Source: Limnomonas spitsbergensis (taxonomy: Eukaryota > Chlorophyta > Chlorophyceae > Chlamydomonadales). Taken from it: a stretch of DNA of 64,000 bases. The DNA is taken from NCBI GenBank assembly GCA_037349105.1, contig JAYJMM010000114.1, positions 2,843,501-2,907,500 of the forward strand, read 5' to 3'. How positions within the stretch are numbered: position 1 is the stretch's first letter; each line of letters opens with the position of its first letter. The notes below the pieces were generated by a model. It saw nothing but the letters and a program-made list of their open reading frames with translations. It was not told where the DNA came from and searched no databases. Below are positions 54,225 to 64,000 of the stretch, piece after piece. The translations under genes were made by a program, and so were the position numbers.

Positions 54225-56385
54225 GTCAGACCCACCAGTATGGTACAGTAAATAAAGACATGCGCTGAGCGCCGCTGCACCCACCAGCATGGTACAGTAA
54301 ATAAGGGCATGCGTTGTGCACCGCTGCACCCACCAGCAGGGAACAGTAAATAAGAACATGCGCTCCGCAAGTGCGTGTGCACCTCCGCACCCAACATTAG
54401 GGTATAGTAAATAAGGGCATGTGCTGTGCAAGTGCGTTTGCACCGCTGCACTCACCAGCAGGGTATAGTAACAAGGGCAGGTGCTGCGCACCGCTCTGCC
54501 CACCAGCAGGGTATAGTAAACAAGGGCAGGTGCTGCGCACCGCTCTGCCCACCAACAGGGTATAGTAAACAAGGGCAGGTGCTGCGCAACGTTCTGCCCA
54601 CCAGCAGGGTATAGTAAACAAGGGCAGGTGCTGCGCACCGCTCTGCCCACCAGCAGGGTATGGTAAACAAAGGCAGGTGCTGCGCACCGCTCTGCCCACC
54701 AGCAGGGTATAGTAAACAAGGGCAGGTGCTGCGCACCGCTCTGCCCACCAGCAGGGTATGGTAAACAAAGGCAGGTGCTGCGCAACGCTCTGCCCACCAA
54801 CAGGGTATAGTAAACAAGGGCAGGTGCTGCGCACCGCTCTGCCCACCAGCAGGGTATAGTAAACAAGGGCAGGTGCTGCGCACCGCTCTGCCCACCAGCA
54901 GGGTATAGTAAACAAGGGCAGGTGCTGCGCACCGCTCTGCCCACCAGCAGGGTGTAGTAAACAAGGGCAGGTGCTGCGCACCGCTCTGCCCACCAGCAGG
55001 GTGTAGTAAACAAGGGCAGGTGCTGCGCACCGCTCTGCCCACCAGCAGGGTGTAGTAAACAAGGGCAGGTGCTGCGCACCGCTCTGCCCACCAGCAGGGT
55101 ATAGTAAACAAGGGCAGGTGCTGCGCACTGCTCTGCCCACCAGCAGGGTGTAGTAAACAAGGGCAGGTGCTGCGGAACGCTCTGCCCACCAGCAGGGTGT
55201 AGTAAACAAGGGCAGGTGCTGCGCACCACTCTGCCCACCAGCAGGGTATAGTAAACAAGGGCAGGTGCTGCGCACTGCTCTGCCCACCAGCAGGGTATAG
55301 TAAACAAGGGCAGGTGCTGCGCACCGCTCTGCCCACCAGCAGGGTATGGTAAACAAAGGCAGGTGCTGCGCAACGCTCTGCCCACCAACAGGGTATAGTA
55401 AACAAGGGCAGGTGCTGCGCACCGCTCTGCCCACCAGCAGGGTATAGTAAACAAGGGCAGGTGCTGCGCACCGCTCTGCCCACCAGCAGGGTATAGTAAA
55501 CAAGGGCAGGTGCTGCGCACCGCTCTGCCCACCAGCAGGGTGTAGTAAACAAGGGCAGGTGCTGCGCACCGCTCTGCCCACCAGCAGGGTGTAGTAAACA
55601 AGGGCAGGTGCTGCGCACCGCTCTGCCCACCAGCAGGGTGTAGTAAACAAGGGCAGGTGCTGCGCACCGCTCTGCCCACCAGCAGGGTATAGTAAACAAG
55701 GGCAGGTGCTGCGCACCGCTCTGCCCACCAACAGGGTATGGTGAACAAGGGCAGGTGCTGCGCAACGTTCTGCCCACCAGCAGGGTATGGTGAACAAGGG
55801 CAGGTGCTGCGCACCGCTCTGCCCACCAGCAGGGTATAGTAAACAAGGGCAGGTGCTGCGCACCGCTCTGCCCACCAGCAGGGTATAGTAAACAAGGGCA
55901 GGTGCTGCGCACCGCTCTGCCCACCAGCAGGGTGTAGTAAACAAGGGCAGGTGCTGCGCACCGCTCTGCCCACCAGCAGGGTGTAGTAAACAAGGGCAGG
56001 TGCTGCGCACCGCTCTGCCCACCAGCAGGGTATAGTAAACAAGGGCAGGTGCTGCGCACCGCTCTTCCCACCAACAGGGTATAGTAAATAAGGGCAGGTG
56101 CTGTGCACCGCTCTGCCCACCAGCAGGGTATAGTAAACAAGGGCAGGTGCTGCGCACCGCTCTGCCCACCAGCAGGGTGTTGTAAACAAGGGCAGGTGCT
56201 GCGCACCGCTCTGCCCACCAGCAGGGTATAGTAAACAAGGGCAGGTGCTGCGCACCGCTCTGCCCACCAGCAGGGTATGGTCAACAAGAGCAGGTGCTGC
56301 GCACCGCTCTGCCCACCAGCAGGGTATAGTAAATAAGGGCAGGTGCTGCGCTTTGCAAGTGCGTGTGCAACGATGCACGGACATG
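54225..56385 (+). repeat. 49-bp tandem array inside the hAT element, about 43 copies
   Basis: The 49-bp unit contains AAACAAGGGCAGGTGCTGCG and CACCGCTCTGCCCACCAGC. The first five or six copies (54225-54470) are diverged and of varying length, the rest nearly identical, so the array expanded from its right part. Minus-strand frames of 613 to 804 codons run through it because the unit has few stops; they encode repeated CWWAERCAAPAL-type peptides and are considered spurious. Confidence 0.93.
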
Positions 56386-57776
56386 CGGCACCGAGCGGCC
56401 AAGCCTGTCCCTTCATAAATGTTCTCTTCCAACGGGATCTATGCTTTTGGTGTGACACTACCGGAAGGCATGGAAGTTGGGCGCTGCACATTTAAGGGTG
56501 AAGTCCTGTGCATGCAGGTAAGGCTCAATGTATGTATCACATGCCTCATGGGTGCGGCAGTGTGCATGGCTGTACCTGCAAGTAGGGTGTTGTGCCCTTA
56601 AGCACGCTGACGGGGCGCTGTGTTTCATGGCTGCTGTGCAACGCTTACGAGGGGTGTGATGCGCATGTGCATAGAGCGCTGCAGCTCAATTGGAATAGTC
56701 TCCTGTGGAACCAGCTCCAAGCTTCTGGGCTGGAAATTGGGGGAAAGCCATGCAGATCTGCAGCAAGCTCCGCTGCCAGCCCCAAAGCCTGAGGACAGGT
56801 AGGCTTTACAGCGTACTGTATTTAAGGCTGTATATTGCCTCTAAACCATCAGATGATCGCGATGTCGCGAGTTGCTTTCGTCAGAAACATCAATATGCGA
56901 ACGTTGGCAAAAGAGAAGTGATGACAAGGGCGTAGATGATTTTGGTCGCATGCAATAGCGCGCACCATCGCTTGAAATGAAGAAAGAAAAGAGCGTCGTA
57001 GCTGAAACCGGGATCTGGACCCTAGGAAAATATTGCTGCCTGGTCCGAGTTCTAGAAGTCGTCATAGCACTTCTCAATTGTTTTTCACACTGTCAAACGC
57101 TATTCTCAAAATGGTTTATAAGTGGTTTTCCTGCATGGAAACACAATATCGGTGGTGCTCTAGTCACCTGTCAGGTTTCGGACCGCCCGCTGGGAATTTC
57201 TTGGACACCAGTGTATAAAAGCCATGTGTGTCCGACATATTGGCCATATTATAGTCGTTCGATGAATCAGCACTTCACGAGCTTAGAAAACCTAGCCTTC
57301 ATCCGGAGAACCCTGGGACAAATTCGCGAAATTCGGCATGGCATACCGGTATCAGGCGAGGTTGCAGATTTGAAGGGCAAAGGGAAATCTCAGGGGATAT
57401 TGGTCATGCATGGTAACTGCCAACTGTGGCTGTTACTGTTTGGATAGATCAGGAGTTGGGGACTTCATCAATCATTATCTGTTTTGCCACAGCATTCTGC
57501 ATGGTGACTAATATGCATGCATGCATGCTGCATGGATGCATGCTGCATGGATGCATGGTTACTTTAGGGCCAGTGGGGGGGCATCTCCGCATCTGGGCAT
57601 GCATGGGGGCTGACTGCTGGCCTGCAATCATCTTCATGTCTCTATTTGCTAGTGTGTATGCCAGTATGTGCCTCAAAAATGTTTTTTGACTGAAAAGTAC
57701 TGATACTCCAAGCCCGCCGTATTGAAGCGGAGCGGAGCGGACCGGAGCAGAAGCGTATCCGGATCGTGCTACCTTG
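56386..57776. other. Right part of the hAT element, no recognised gene
   Basis: A 156-codon plus-strand frame (56977-57447) has a hydrophobic segment (LEVVIALLNCF) but no recognised domain, and its composition is more AT-rich than the arrays. A short ATGCATGG-type repeat lies at 57513-57557. The last 60 bp carry the subterminal CGGAGCGGA words and the right inverted repeat. Confidence 0.5.
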
Positions 57777-57784
57777 ATAAATAC
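57777..57784. repeat. hAT target-site duplication ATAAATAC, right
   Basis: Partner of 50325-50332. A run of C bases follows directly. Confidence 0.92.
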
Positions 57785-57954
57785 CCCCCCCCCATTCAAG
57801 AGGGGTCAGACAAATATCTTGGCGTAAGAGACAGGCATGAGAGACAGACATACAAGCTCTGCCAAGTGTCAGCCAACAAGGAAATCAGGGTGATCATCAG
57901 AAACGGAAGACTGATCTGCAGTGCTTTCTTTTAGTAGGTACTCGGTACCATCAA

Positions 57955-58105
57955 ACCACCTTTGGCAGGCCGCTCGGCGGCCGCCAAAGGACCAATTGCC
58001 CCCAAACCTTGACCGGCCTTCATCCGGTGGCCCAAGGAGCATGCCTGGCAACACCTGGGGCCTCCGGCGGCCGGAGTGTAGCTGAAATGTAGCTCAATGT
58101 CACTA
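57955..58105 (+). repeat. Dispersed GTAGCTGAA-tailed repeat, copy upstream of the GT90 gene
   Basis: CTTTGGCAGGCCGCTCGGCG, CCAAACCTTGACCGGCC, AGCATGCCTGG, GGCCTCCGGCGGCCGGA, then GTGTAGCTGAAATGTAGCT. Same block order as at 59190 and 60588 (plus strand) and at 22917 and about 26440 (minus strand). Confidence 0.75.
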
Positions 58106-58951
58106 AACAAAGCACTGTTGGCTTCGTGAGTGTGTGTGTGTGGGGGGGGGGAGCTACTCTCATTAGTGTGTGTGGCGGGGGGCTACTCTCATCATAGAAA
58201 GCAAACTAAGCAGACCCTATGGTTTTGAGGGATCCTATACTGTGGCCCAGGAGAGGCAGGCCCTATGCCCTGCAGTGTCGTACACATTCGACGCTAACCT
58301 GAAACCAACCGAAACCAACCGTCCATGACGCTGCGCCGCTCCGAAATAATCCTCCTCACCGATCCTCGCCCTGGCATTTCCTTGGTCCGTCGGAAGGCAT
58401 CTGTGCTGCTTGCTCAATAATCTGTGTTACGCCACGCTCGAATTTGCAGCCGCTTGCTGTCAGCTTGTCACTGCGACACTTCCCTACTGATTGAAAGCTT
58501 ATTTCATGCAGCGACCTTAGGCCCCTATCGCACACGAGGTCCAGGCTACTCAGCTTCTTCCCAATCTAGCACCGAGTGCCCCAAAGCGTGTCCCTAGTCG
58601 GGCCCTTCACATGCATGCAGGGTGCCGTCTCCCCTTCAGGAATCACGCCATGCAGCGAAGGTCCTTCATAGCAGTTCATAACTCCCAACAAATCAGCTTG
58701 TAACTCCCATCAGTTAATTTCATCCAGCCCACAACAGCTTTGTTGGCACGCCAAGGACAAACTTCATCTGCCATTCTGGCGATTCTGGCCCAGATCCTTC
58801 CCAACAGAGGTCGTGACACCCAAGAAACGTCAGCACAGAACTTCAAGGGCAGGCCTCACCTCCCATCCTGGTGTTGCTGGCTAAGTTGATGCTTGCCTGA
58901 CATGCCTTGTTAACCCTCTGGACGACTGCCCTGCACCGGGTGGCTGTAACA
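58106..58951. other. Upstream region of the GT90 gene
   Basis: No ORF with recognisable content. A GT-rich microsatellite and G runs lie at 58127-58185. The rest is unique-looking sequence that should hold the promoter and 5' UTR of the gene starting at 58952; I see no clear TATA box or other named promoter element. Confidence 0.4.
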
Positions 58952-59070
58952 ATGCAGCCCTTCATCCGCCTCCTCTTCTTCCTCCTCCTCCTCCTCTCTG
59001 GTCCTGATCGCCTGTGCTTGCACTCGATTGCGCAAGCTGCCGGATCATGGGACAAGGAAATTTGCTCCAA
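58952..59070 (+). CDS. Candidate first exon: signal peptide/anchor of the GT90 protein
   Basis: From ATG at 58952 the frame gives MQPFIRLLFFLLLLLLSG, a typical secretory signal or type II membrane anchor, followed by about 20 polar residues. The exon ends before GTAGGT at 59071, a good donor that must be used because TAG follows in frame. GT90 glycosyltransferases act in the ER/Golgi lumen, so such a leader is expected. The link to the downstream exons is by position and phase only, and at least one further exon between 59071 and 59618 may be missing from my model. Confidence 0.5.
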
Positions 59071-59189
59071 GTAGGTGGTGTTGCGATGGGGGCCGTGGGT
59101 ATGTTTGCGGGATGTAGCCGTGCCTCCCATCAGTACCTTTCTGGGAGATGGACCAGGCGTCTGTGTTTATTTTAGTGAATAAGGGGACA

Positions 59190-59345
59190 CATTTGCTGGG
59201 CCGCCACGCGGCCACCCCTGGGTTGATTCCCACCAAACCTGGACCAGTCTCCGGCGGGTGGCGGGTGGCCCAAGCAGCAGGGCTGGCCGAACCTGGGGCT
59301 TGTAGCTGGGGGCCACAGTGTAGCTGAACTGTAGCTGATGGTGGT
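59190..59345 (+). repeat. Dispersed GTAGCTGAA-tailed repeat in a GT90 intron
   Basis: GGGCCGCCACGCGGCC, CCAAACCTGGACCAG, CCTGGGGCTTGTAGCTG, then GTGTAGCTGAACTGTAGCTG. Lies between the signal-peptide exon and the next recognised exon. Confidence 0.72.
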
Positions 59346-59618
59346 ACACAACTCGCTACGATAACACTGCCAGACGTAAATTCTGGTTGCTGCTGTTGCG
59401 TGGGCCATGGGCAAGAGCTCAGCATCTACACATATACAAGACGTTGGCGCATGTAGAGCCTGTTCCAAACCCCTCATGTGACCCTGGAGCCTCGGCGCCA
59501 ATCCGTTGCAACCGCCCTGGCTTCAGAGCCTCTGCTCGTTTTTCGTGTGGCTCACGCTCAGGCGGTTGAGGGCATTTGAGCCGTGCCCAGCCCCCCACCT
59601 CCTGCCTGCCCCTCCAAG

Positions 59619-62600
59619 GTACGCCCCACTGTATGCGAACATTGAGCGGGACCTGATGGCGCGACAGTGGCATCTCCCTGGATCTGATCAAAAAGACCAT
59701 CAAGGCGCACACATCCTACCCCAGGTATCCAAGCTAAGCCCTACCCCCCACCCTTGATCTTAAACCCTTAACCCTGGATCTGATCTAGATGACCGTTAAG
59801 GCGCAAACATCCTACCCCAGGTATCCAAGCTAAGCCCTACCCCCCACCCTTGATCTTAATCCCTTAACCCTGGATCTGATCAAGATGACCGTTAAAGGCG
59901 CAAACATCCTACCCCACGTATCCAGGCTTAGCCCTACCCCCCACCCTAAACCCTGAGCTAGGGATCAGTCGTGCATAAATTATCCTGAACCTCCCATGCC
60001 TGCTGTCTCCCCGGGGGGTCAAGGGTCCGTAAACGTACGGTGCGGGCACCAAGTTCTACATGAAGTGTGTGGAACCTCCCCAGCCTTCCGACCCGGGGAC
60101 AACTGACAACTGTATTTTTCTGACTGGAACCCCATCGTGGGTCACTGGTCACGACTATTTCCCTGACTCTGAACCTTAAGCCTGGTTCCATGGTTGTCAT
60201 TTTACCCTGACTAAACCTTAGACCCAGTTATCTGGTGAACACTAATTTCCTGACAATTTTCCAACCACAGTCCTTGGATCCGACTCGTCTCTGACTGTAC
60301 CCCACAATGCCGTACCCAGCATTTCCCCGACCGATGCCACCCACTTCCTCTGTCAGGGCTGCTCACAGCCAGAAGGGCTTTGCAGCTGGCTTCCGAAACG
60401 GAACCGCCGTCCTGCTCACCCCGCCGCTGCTCACTTCATGGACCGGACACCATGCTGCCATCTGGATCGTGTACATGAAGATGCTCGTGAAGCTGCAGGA
60501 GAGGTTCGGTGACAGCATCCCAGATGTGGTGCGATACTGCGATTCGCATGGCAGGACCTCAGGCAGTGCTCATTTGAGTGTGTGCCAAGGCACCTTTGGG
60601 GGGCCGTCGGGCGGCCATTACTGGGCCGATTGGGACCAAAACTTGATCGGCCTATGGCCTATGGCCGGTGGCCCTGGCAGTAGGGCTCGCTGCACCAGGC
60701 ACCCACGGCCGTAGGTCGTGATGTAGCTGATTTGTAGCTGAAGTGCGCTAAAATAGCCAGTGATGGCAGGACCCCAGGCTTGTTACCTGAACATCCTACC
60801 AGGGCTGTGTGGTGTCGAGCGTCGACCACCTGCTGCAGGCGTCACGGCTTGTAACCTGCACTTGTAACCGCGCCTTGTAACCTCTGCTTGTAACCGCTCC
60901 TTGTAACCTCTGCTTGTAACCGCCCCTCGAAGCCGCTGTTTGTAACCGCCCCTTGTAACCCCTGTTTTCAACTGCCCCTTGTAATCTTTGCATGTAACCT
61001 CTGCTTGTAACCTGCACTTGTAACCGTCCATTGTAACCTCTGCTTGTAACCACCCATTGTAACCTCTGCTTATAACTGCCCCTTGTAACCCCTGCTAAGC
61101 CTTCCCAGGACTTTGTGGTGTCCAGCGTTGACCGCCCGCTGCAGCTGGCATCGACGGACCGCATGTTGGCTGCTGAGGACGAGCCGGTGTTCAGGTTCTG
61201 CAAGACGGACAAGTATGCGGACGTGTTGATACCAGACTTCCATTTTTACGTGAATGTGCGTGTGTATGGGTGAGGGGCGCATGGGCATGGGCGTGTTGGG
61301 GCATATGCGTGTGTGTGTGTGTGTGCGCGTATTTCTTGAACGTGTTCCCCTCGTGTAATCCATGTCAAAGTTTTTTCCAACATGGACCTCCTTGTATATT
61401 CCGTACGAACTGCGGTGACTCAGCGTCATGTTGTATATATCATGGTACGCAGGACGCAGTACCACAGATGTTGCGCCTTCATGCCAGTGGGGAAAACAAA
61501 TACGCATGGGTGAGAGCTGTGGGGGGTAGGGTCAGATGAAGCGTTTATGAGTGTGAACTGACTGTTTGACACATCTTCTCACCCCCCTCTCCCACACTTC
61601 AGTAGATGAGTGGGATATGGTGTTTGGCCATGTCACACTCCTGTCACCCCTTCTCCTTACACTTCAGGAGGACAAGAAGGATGTGGTCTTTGGGCGGTTC
61701 TCGCCTTACGACCGGCACCTCCACTCAAATGACACGACGGCCCTGAGGCAAGGCTTTGGCGGTGAGCAGGTAAGCCTTGCACCGCAGCGAATCAGCTACC
61801 GCCGTCCCCTCTAGCCTGAACCCAGCACTATGAATTCTACCCCCCTTGTAGTAGTACTATAGTAGTGCTGCACATCTCCTACAGCCTTAATTTGGCATGG
61901 GGACCCAGGGCCCTGCAGGGCCCTATTCCCTGAACCCTGCCAGCATAACATCTTTGAACCTGCCTTCAACCTTGACATACAAGCTGATCTCCGAGTCTAT
62001 TCCCACCCGTTTTTCCTGCCGCCTACGTGTCCCTGCCACGGACTCCGCCCAGCTAGTATCTTTGCCAGCGGGAGCGAGCCCTCTGTGACACGACACCGCG
62101 ACTTGCAGTACATTTTCTTAAGGTGCCACTGCCAAGGCGCCACGACCCCTCTGTGACACGCCACCGCGACCTGCAGTACATTTTCATAAGGTGCCAGTGC
62201 CACGTCGCCACGACCCTTCCCAGTATCTGTTATTGGGTGGGCCAGTGATGATGACAGGGCATGTGCAAGCTGATCTCTTGGGCCATTCCCACCGGCCTCC
62301 TCAGGTTCCTGGACATAAGAGTCAAATGCATTTGTGCAGCAAAACGTCTTGTGCATGTACTACGGTAACGGCGCGGATGTGGCTTTGGCCCAGGATGCGC
62401 TGTTTCCTTAAACCTCACGCCCCCCACGGGGCGTCGCTTTCTTTATTTTTTCTTTCTTGCATGCCCTGCCAGGACGTATAGCATCACTCGAGCCTCCCAT
62501 GATGGACGAAGCATATACATTTATAGCCATGGCTCATGGCTGCATCAAACCCTGAACCCTAACCTCCGCACCCCGCTTCCTGGATATCCTCAGATCTGCA

Positions 62601-64000
62601 CGGGTGCTGGGCGCACCGTCATGTGCCCTGTGCGGCGTTACTTTGCCGAATGGAGCCGGCAGCATGCCTCGTTTGACGTATCAGTGACGGGCAGGTCAGA
62701 CCGGGTGGGCATGCCTATTCCAGGGTGCACCTTTAATATATATGTGTATATATATATATCCGGGTAAGCTTTGGGGGGGGCCTTGAATCGCAGCATGTAT
62801 GCAGATAGGGGAGGGCGGAGAATGCGCACCTCTGCCATTTAGCTAGTTTCAATGTTTTTACCCTGCTACGCGGCATAGATGTGACAATGTTTGCGCACCT
62901 GTGAGATTCTTCTAACAACACATTTCCTTGAAAGCGCTGCCTTTTTAGCCTCCAGCCTATTTTTTCGCTTTCCTGATTCCTGATTACGGTATCGAATTTG
63001 CCTGGTACCCTCCTATCGTGCCCCACTTCAGCATGGAGATGGCAGAGCATGCGCAGTTCAAGTACCTGGTTCATTTGGATGGTCAGGGGCTCAGCTCAAG
63101 GTGAGGCAGAGGTTCAAGTGTGGATTATTAGATTTTTGATTGAAAGAACAGGAACATGAACTTTAGCCGAAGCGATTGCCGCGCCACCCTTGTTATGCCC
63201 CACAACGCTTCTTTCGTTTTCTGTTTGCCAGCTTGGGCTGCTGCTACGGCTTGGCAGCCTGATGTTGAAGGAGGAGTCGGGGTATCACGGCTCCTGCCAC
63301 ACCCTTTTGAAGTGTAGCTGATGATGTGTAGCTGAAGTGTAGCTGAAGTGTAGCTGTTCCCATGCAGGCCGGAGCAGCTGCTACCGCTAGGCAGCCTAGT
63401 GTTGAAGGAGGAGTCGGGGTATCACGGCTCCTGCCACACCCTTTTGAAGTGTAGCTGATGATGTGTAGCTGAAGTGTAGCTGAAGTGTAGCTGTTCCCAT
63501 ACAGGCTGGAGCAGCTGCTACCGCTGGGCAGCCTAGTGTTCAAGGAGGAGTCGGGGTATCGCGGCTTCTACCACCAGCTGCTGCGCCCCTTTGAGCACTA
63601 CGTCCCCTTCTGGAGGGAGCGGCCGGAGGATATCCTGGACGGCCTGGCCTGGGCGCGACACGACGAGCAGCGGGCCATGGAAGTAGCGCTCAGGGGACAG
63701 AGCTTTGCAGTGAGGTGAGGCGCGCCATTCTGTTATGTTCCCCCCTCTCCGGCCTGTGGGCGATTGGATTTTCAGTCCAATGAGGATTGCCCTTTTTCAA
63801 GGCCAGCTCTGGTTAGAGTGCCATGCACCCCTGACCCCTAAATCCTGATTTCAGTCCCACCTGGCTCGGCTCACCGTGGTTCCTTGTTGCGTCTAGGTTC
63901 TTCAACGTGGAGGCCCTGTCCTGCTACTGGCTGACGCTGCTTACGTCATTTGCCAAGCTGTTGAGGTGAGAAGTTCGTTACCAGGCTATGGTGCTGGCGT
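59619..64000 (+). CDS. Glycosyltransferase family 90 (CAP10 / rumi-like), partial
   Basis: Exons recognised by sequence and GT-AG borders: 59619-59724, 60357-60528, 61109-about 61269, about 61466-61509, 61668-61769, 62594-62694, about 62980-63100, 63505-63714, 63897-63965; the gene continues past the window. Family segments in order: YANIERDL and DSGISLDLIKKTI; TSWTGHHAA; SIPDV joined to DFVVSSVDRPL; VLIPDFHFYV; KYAW joined to EDKKDVVFGRFSPYD; WYPPIVPHF; FKYLVHLDGQGLSSR joined to LEQLLPLGSLVFKEES; LRPFEHYVPFW; WARHDEQRAMEVAL. This is the CAP10 domain, which transfers glucose or xylose from UDP-sugars to secreted proteins or glycans; the acceptor is unknown. In exon 59619-59724 the two motifs are in different phases, so a 1-bp indel lies at about 59653-59660 (sequence error or a broken gene). 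Introns are rich in minisatellites, mobile repeats and copies of exon edges. Confidence 0.82.
59678..59965 (+). repeat. 96-bp triplication of an exon 3' end and donor site
   Basis: CTGGATCTGATC starts at 59678, 59774 and 59870. The first copy is the real exon end (...AHTSYP, donor CCAG/GTATCC at 59724/59725). Copies 2 and 3 repeat the exon end, the donor and the following intron, with substitutions that damage the frame (GATCTAGATG; CCACGTATCC). Confidence 0.88.
60588..60760 (+). repeat. Dispersed GTAGCTGAA-tailed repeat with possible target duplication
   Basis: GGGGGGCCGTCGGGCGGCC, CCAAAACTTGATCGGCC, GGCCGGTGGCCCTGG, then ATGTAGCTGATTTGTAGCTG. It is bracketed by near-identical words ATGGCAGGACCTCAGGC (about 60547) and ATGGCAGGACCCCAGGC (about 60763), which look like a 17-bp target-site duplication, or else one more exon-edge copy. 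Confidence 0.75.
60795..60842 (+). repeat. Decayed copy of an exon start
   Basis: CCAGGGCTGTGTGGTGTCGA and the following 28 bp match the acceptor and first 40 bp of the exon at 61109 (CCAGGACTTTGTGGTGTCCA) at most positions. The copy lies 314 bp upstream in the same intron and leads into a 13-bp minisatellite instead of the rest of the exon. Confidence 0.75.
60848..61097 (+). repeat. 13-bp intronic minisatellite
   Basis: About 19 degenerate copies of a 13-bp unit of the form CTTGTAACCTCTG / CTTGTAACCGCCC, ending just before the acceptor at 61107. Minus-strand frames through it encode GYKxRLQ-type peptides and are not genes. Confidence 0.88.
61307..61328 (+). repeat. GT dinucleotide microsatellite
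   Basis: GTGTGTGTGT tract in a GT90 intron, ending in GCGCG. Confidence 0.8.
63232..63504 (+). repeat. 137-bp repeated acceptor and exon start, two decayed copies before the real exon
   Basis: GGCAGCCT...GAAGGAGGAGTCGG occurs at 63253, 63390 and 63527. The third is the start of the real exon (63505-63714). Copies 1 and 2 carry the acceptor and about 60 bp of exon, then break off at CACCCTTTTGAA and continue with GTGTAGCTG repeats instead of coding sequence. Confidence 0.88.

Larger units (their letters stand above)
50333..57776 (+). mobile_element. hAT DNA transposon, 7.4 kb, with internal tandem arrays
   Basis: Terminal inverted repeats CAAGGTAGCACAATCCGG (left) and, reverse-complemented, CAAGGTAGCACGATCCGG (right) differ at one base and are flanked by perfect 8-bp duplications. 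The subterminal regions contain many ATCCGGA/GCTCCG words, a usual arrangement of hAT transposase binding sites. At 50362-50400 a 13-bp inverted repeat (CCGTATCCGGAGC) could form a hairpin. Internally there are pieces of a hAT transposase (50644-52451), then tandem arrays of 42, 159 and 49 bp, then about 1.4 kb of unassigned sequence. The missing transposase core makes it probably non-autonomous. Confidence 0.92.

Noticed and set aside
54018..56491. Three overlapping minus-strand ORFs of 613-804 codons
   Set aside because: They are the three frames of the 49-bp array in a hAT element; all three frames encode the same shifted peptide repeat, so none is specifically preserved.
59745..59960. Telomere-like CCCTAAACCC words
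   Set aside because: Only isolated occurrences within a 96-bp repeat of an intron; no uninterrupted telomeric tract.
60783..61507. Minus-strand ORFs with GYKxRLQ repeats
   Set aside because: Reverse reading of the 13-bp intronic minisatellite of the GT90 gene.

Overview
This window reads as nuclear DNA of a eukaryote, most likely a chlorophyte green alga (volvocalean/chlorophycean type). The evidence is GC-rich sequence, genes split by many short GT-AG introns, a multi-exon GT90 gene full of minisatellites, and a mix of Ty3/gypsy, LINE, PIF/Harbinger and hAT elements. There are no operons and no recognisable RNA genes. The organism call is inference; no species can be named.

Layout. 1-19362: a 41-bp satellite (about 470 copies) that runs off the left edge and has several higher-order periods. 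19363-29860: repeat-derived DNA with no convincing intact gene. It holds a 37-bp minisatellite, a 1.53-kb tandem duplication, copies of two dispersed repeat families and one possible SAM-like exon. 29866-49451: a PIF/Harbinger transposase gene split by one 18,440-bp Ty3/gypsy-like retroelement (30581-49020, coding on the minus strand, 4-bp target duplication CAGG). 50333-57776: a hAT transposon with perfect 8-bp target duplications, a broken transposase and three internal tandem arrays. 58952-64000: the 5' part of a glycosyltransferase family 90 (CAP10/KDELC/rumi-like) gene on the plus strand, cut by the window edge.

The retroelement is the most unusual object. In element order (minus strand) it carries a large Gag with a zinc knuckle, an aspartic protease, three unrecognised ORFs, a gypsy RT/RNase H, a C5 cytosine DNA methyltransferase (motifs I, IV, VI, VIII and X visible), and a DDE integrase with a PHD finger. 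The integrase C-terminus has an NPP-type motif that hints at a second methyltransferase-like fold. The methyltransferase is split by a 5'-truncated LINE (35890-37542; 7-bp target duplication ATAGTGA). The repeats are not simple LTRs: a 728-bp and a 61-bp module are arranged as [728]-ORFs-[61][728][61], the split-direct-repeat layout known from PAT/DIRS elements, although the element encodes a DDE integrase and no tyrosine recombinase was seen. The two 728-bp copies differ at about 3 positions, so insertion was recent.

Satellite variants fall preferentially at its two CpG sites, as expected of methylated DNA. A cytosine-methyltransferase retroelement near such a satellite is suggestive but not proof of a link. 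In the GT90 gene, exon edges have been copied into neighbouring introns in at least three places.
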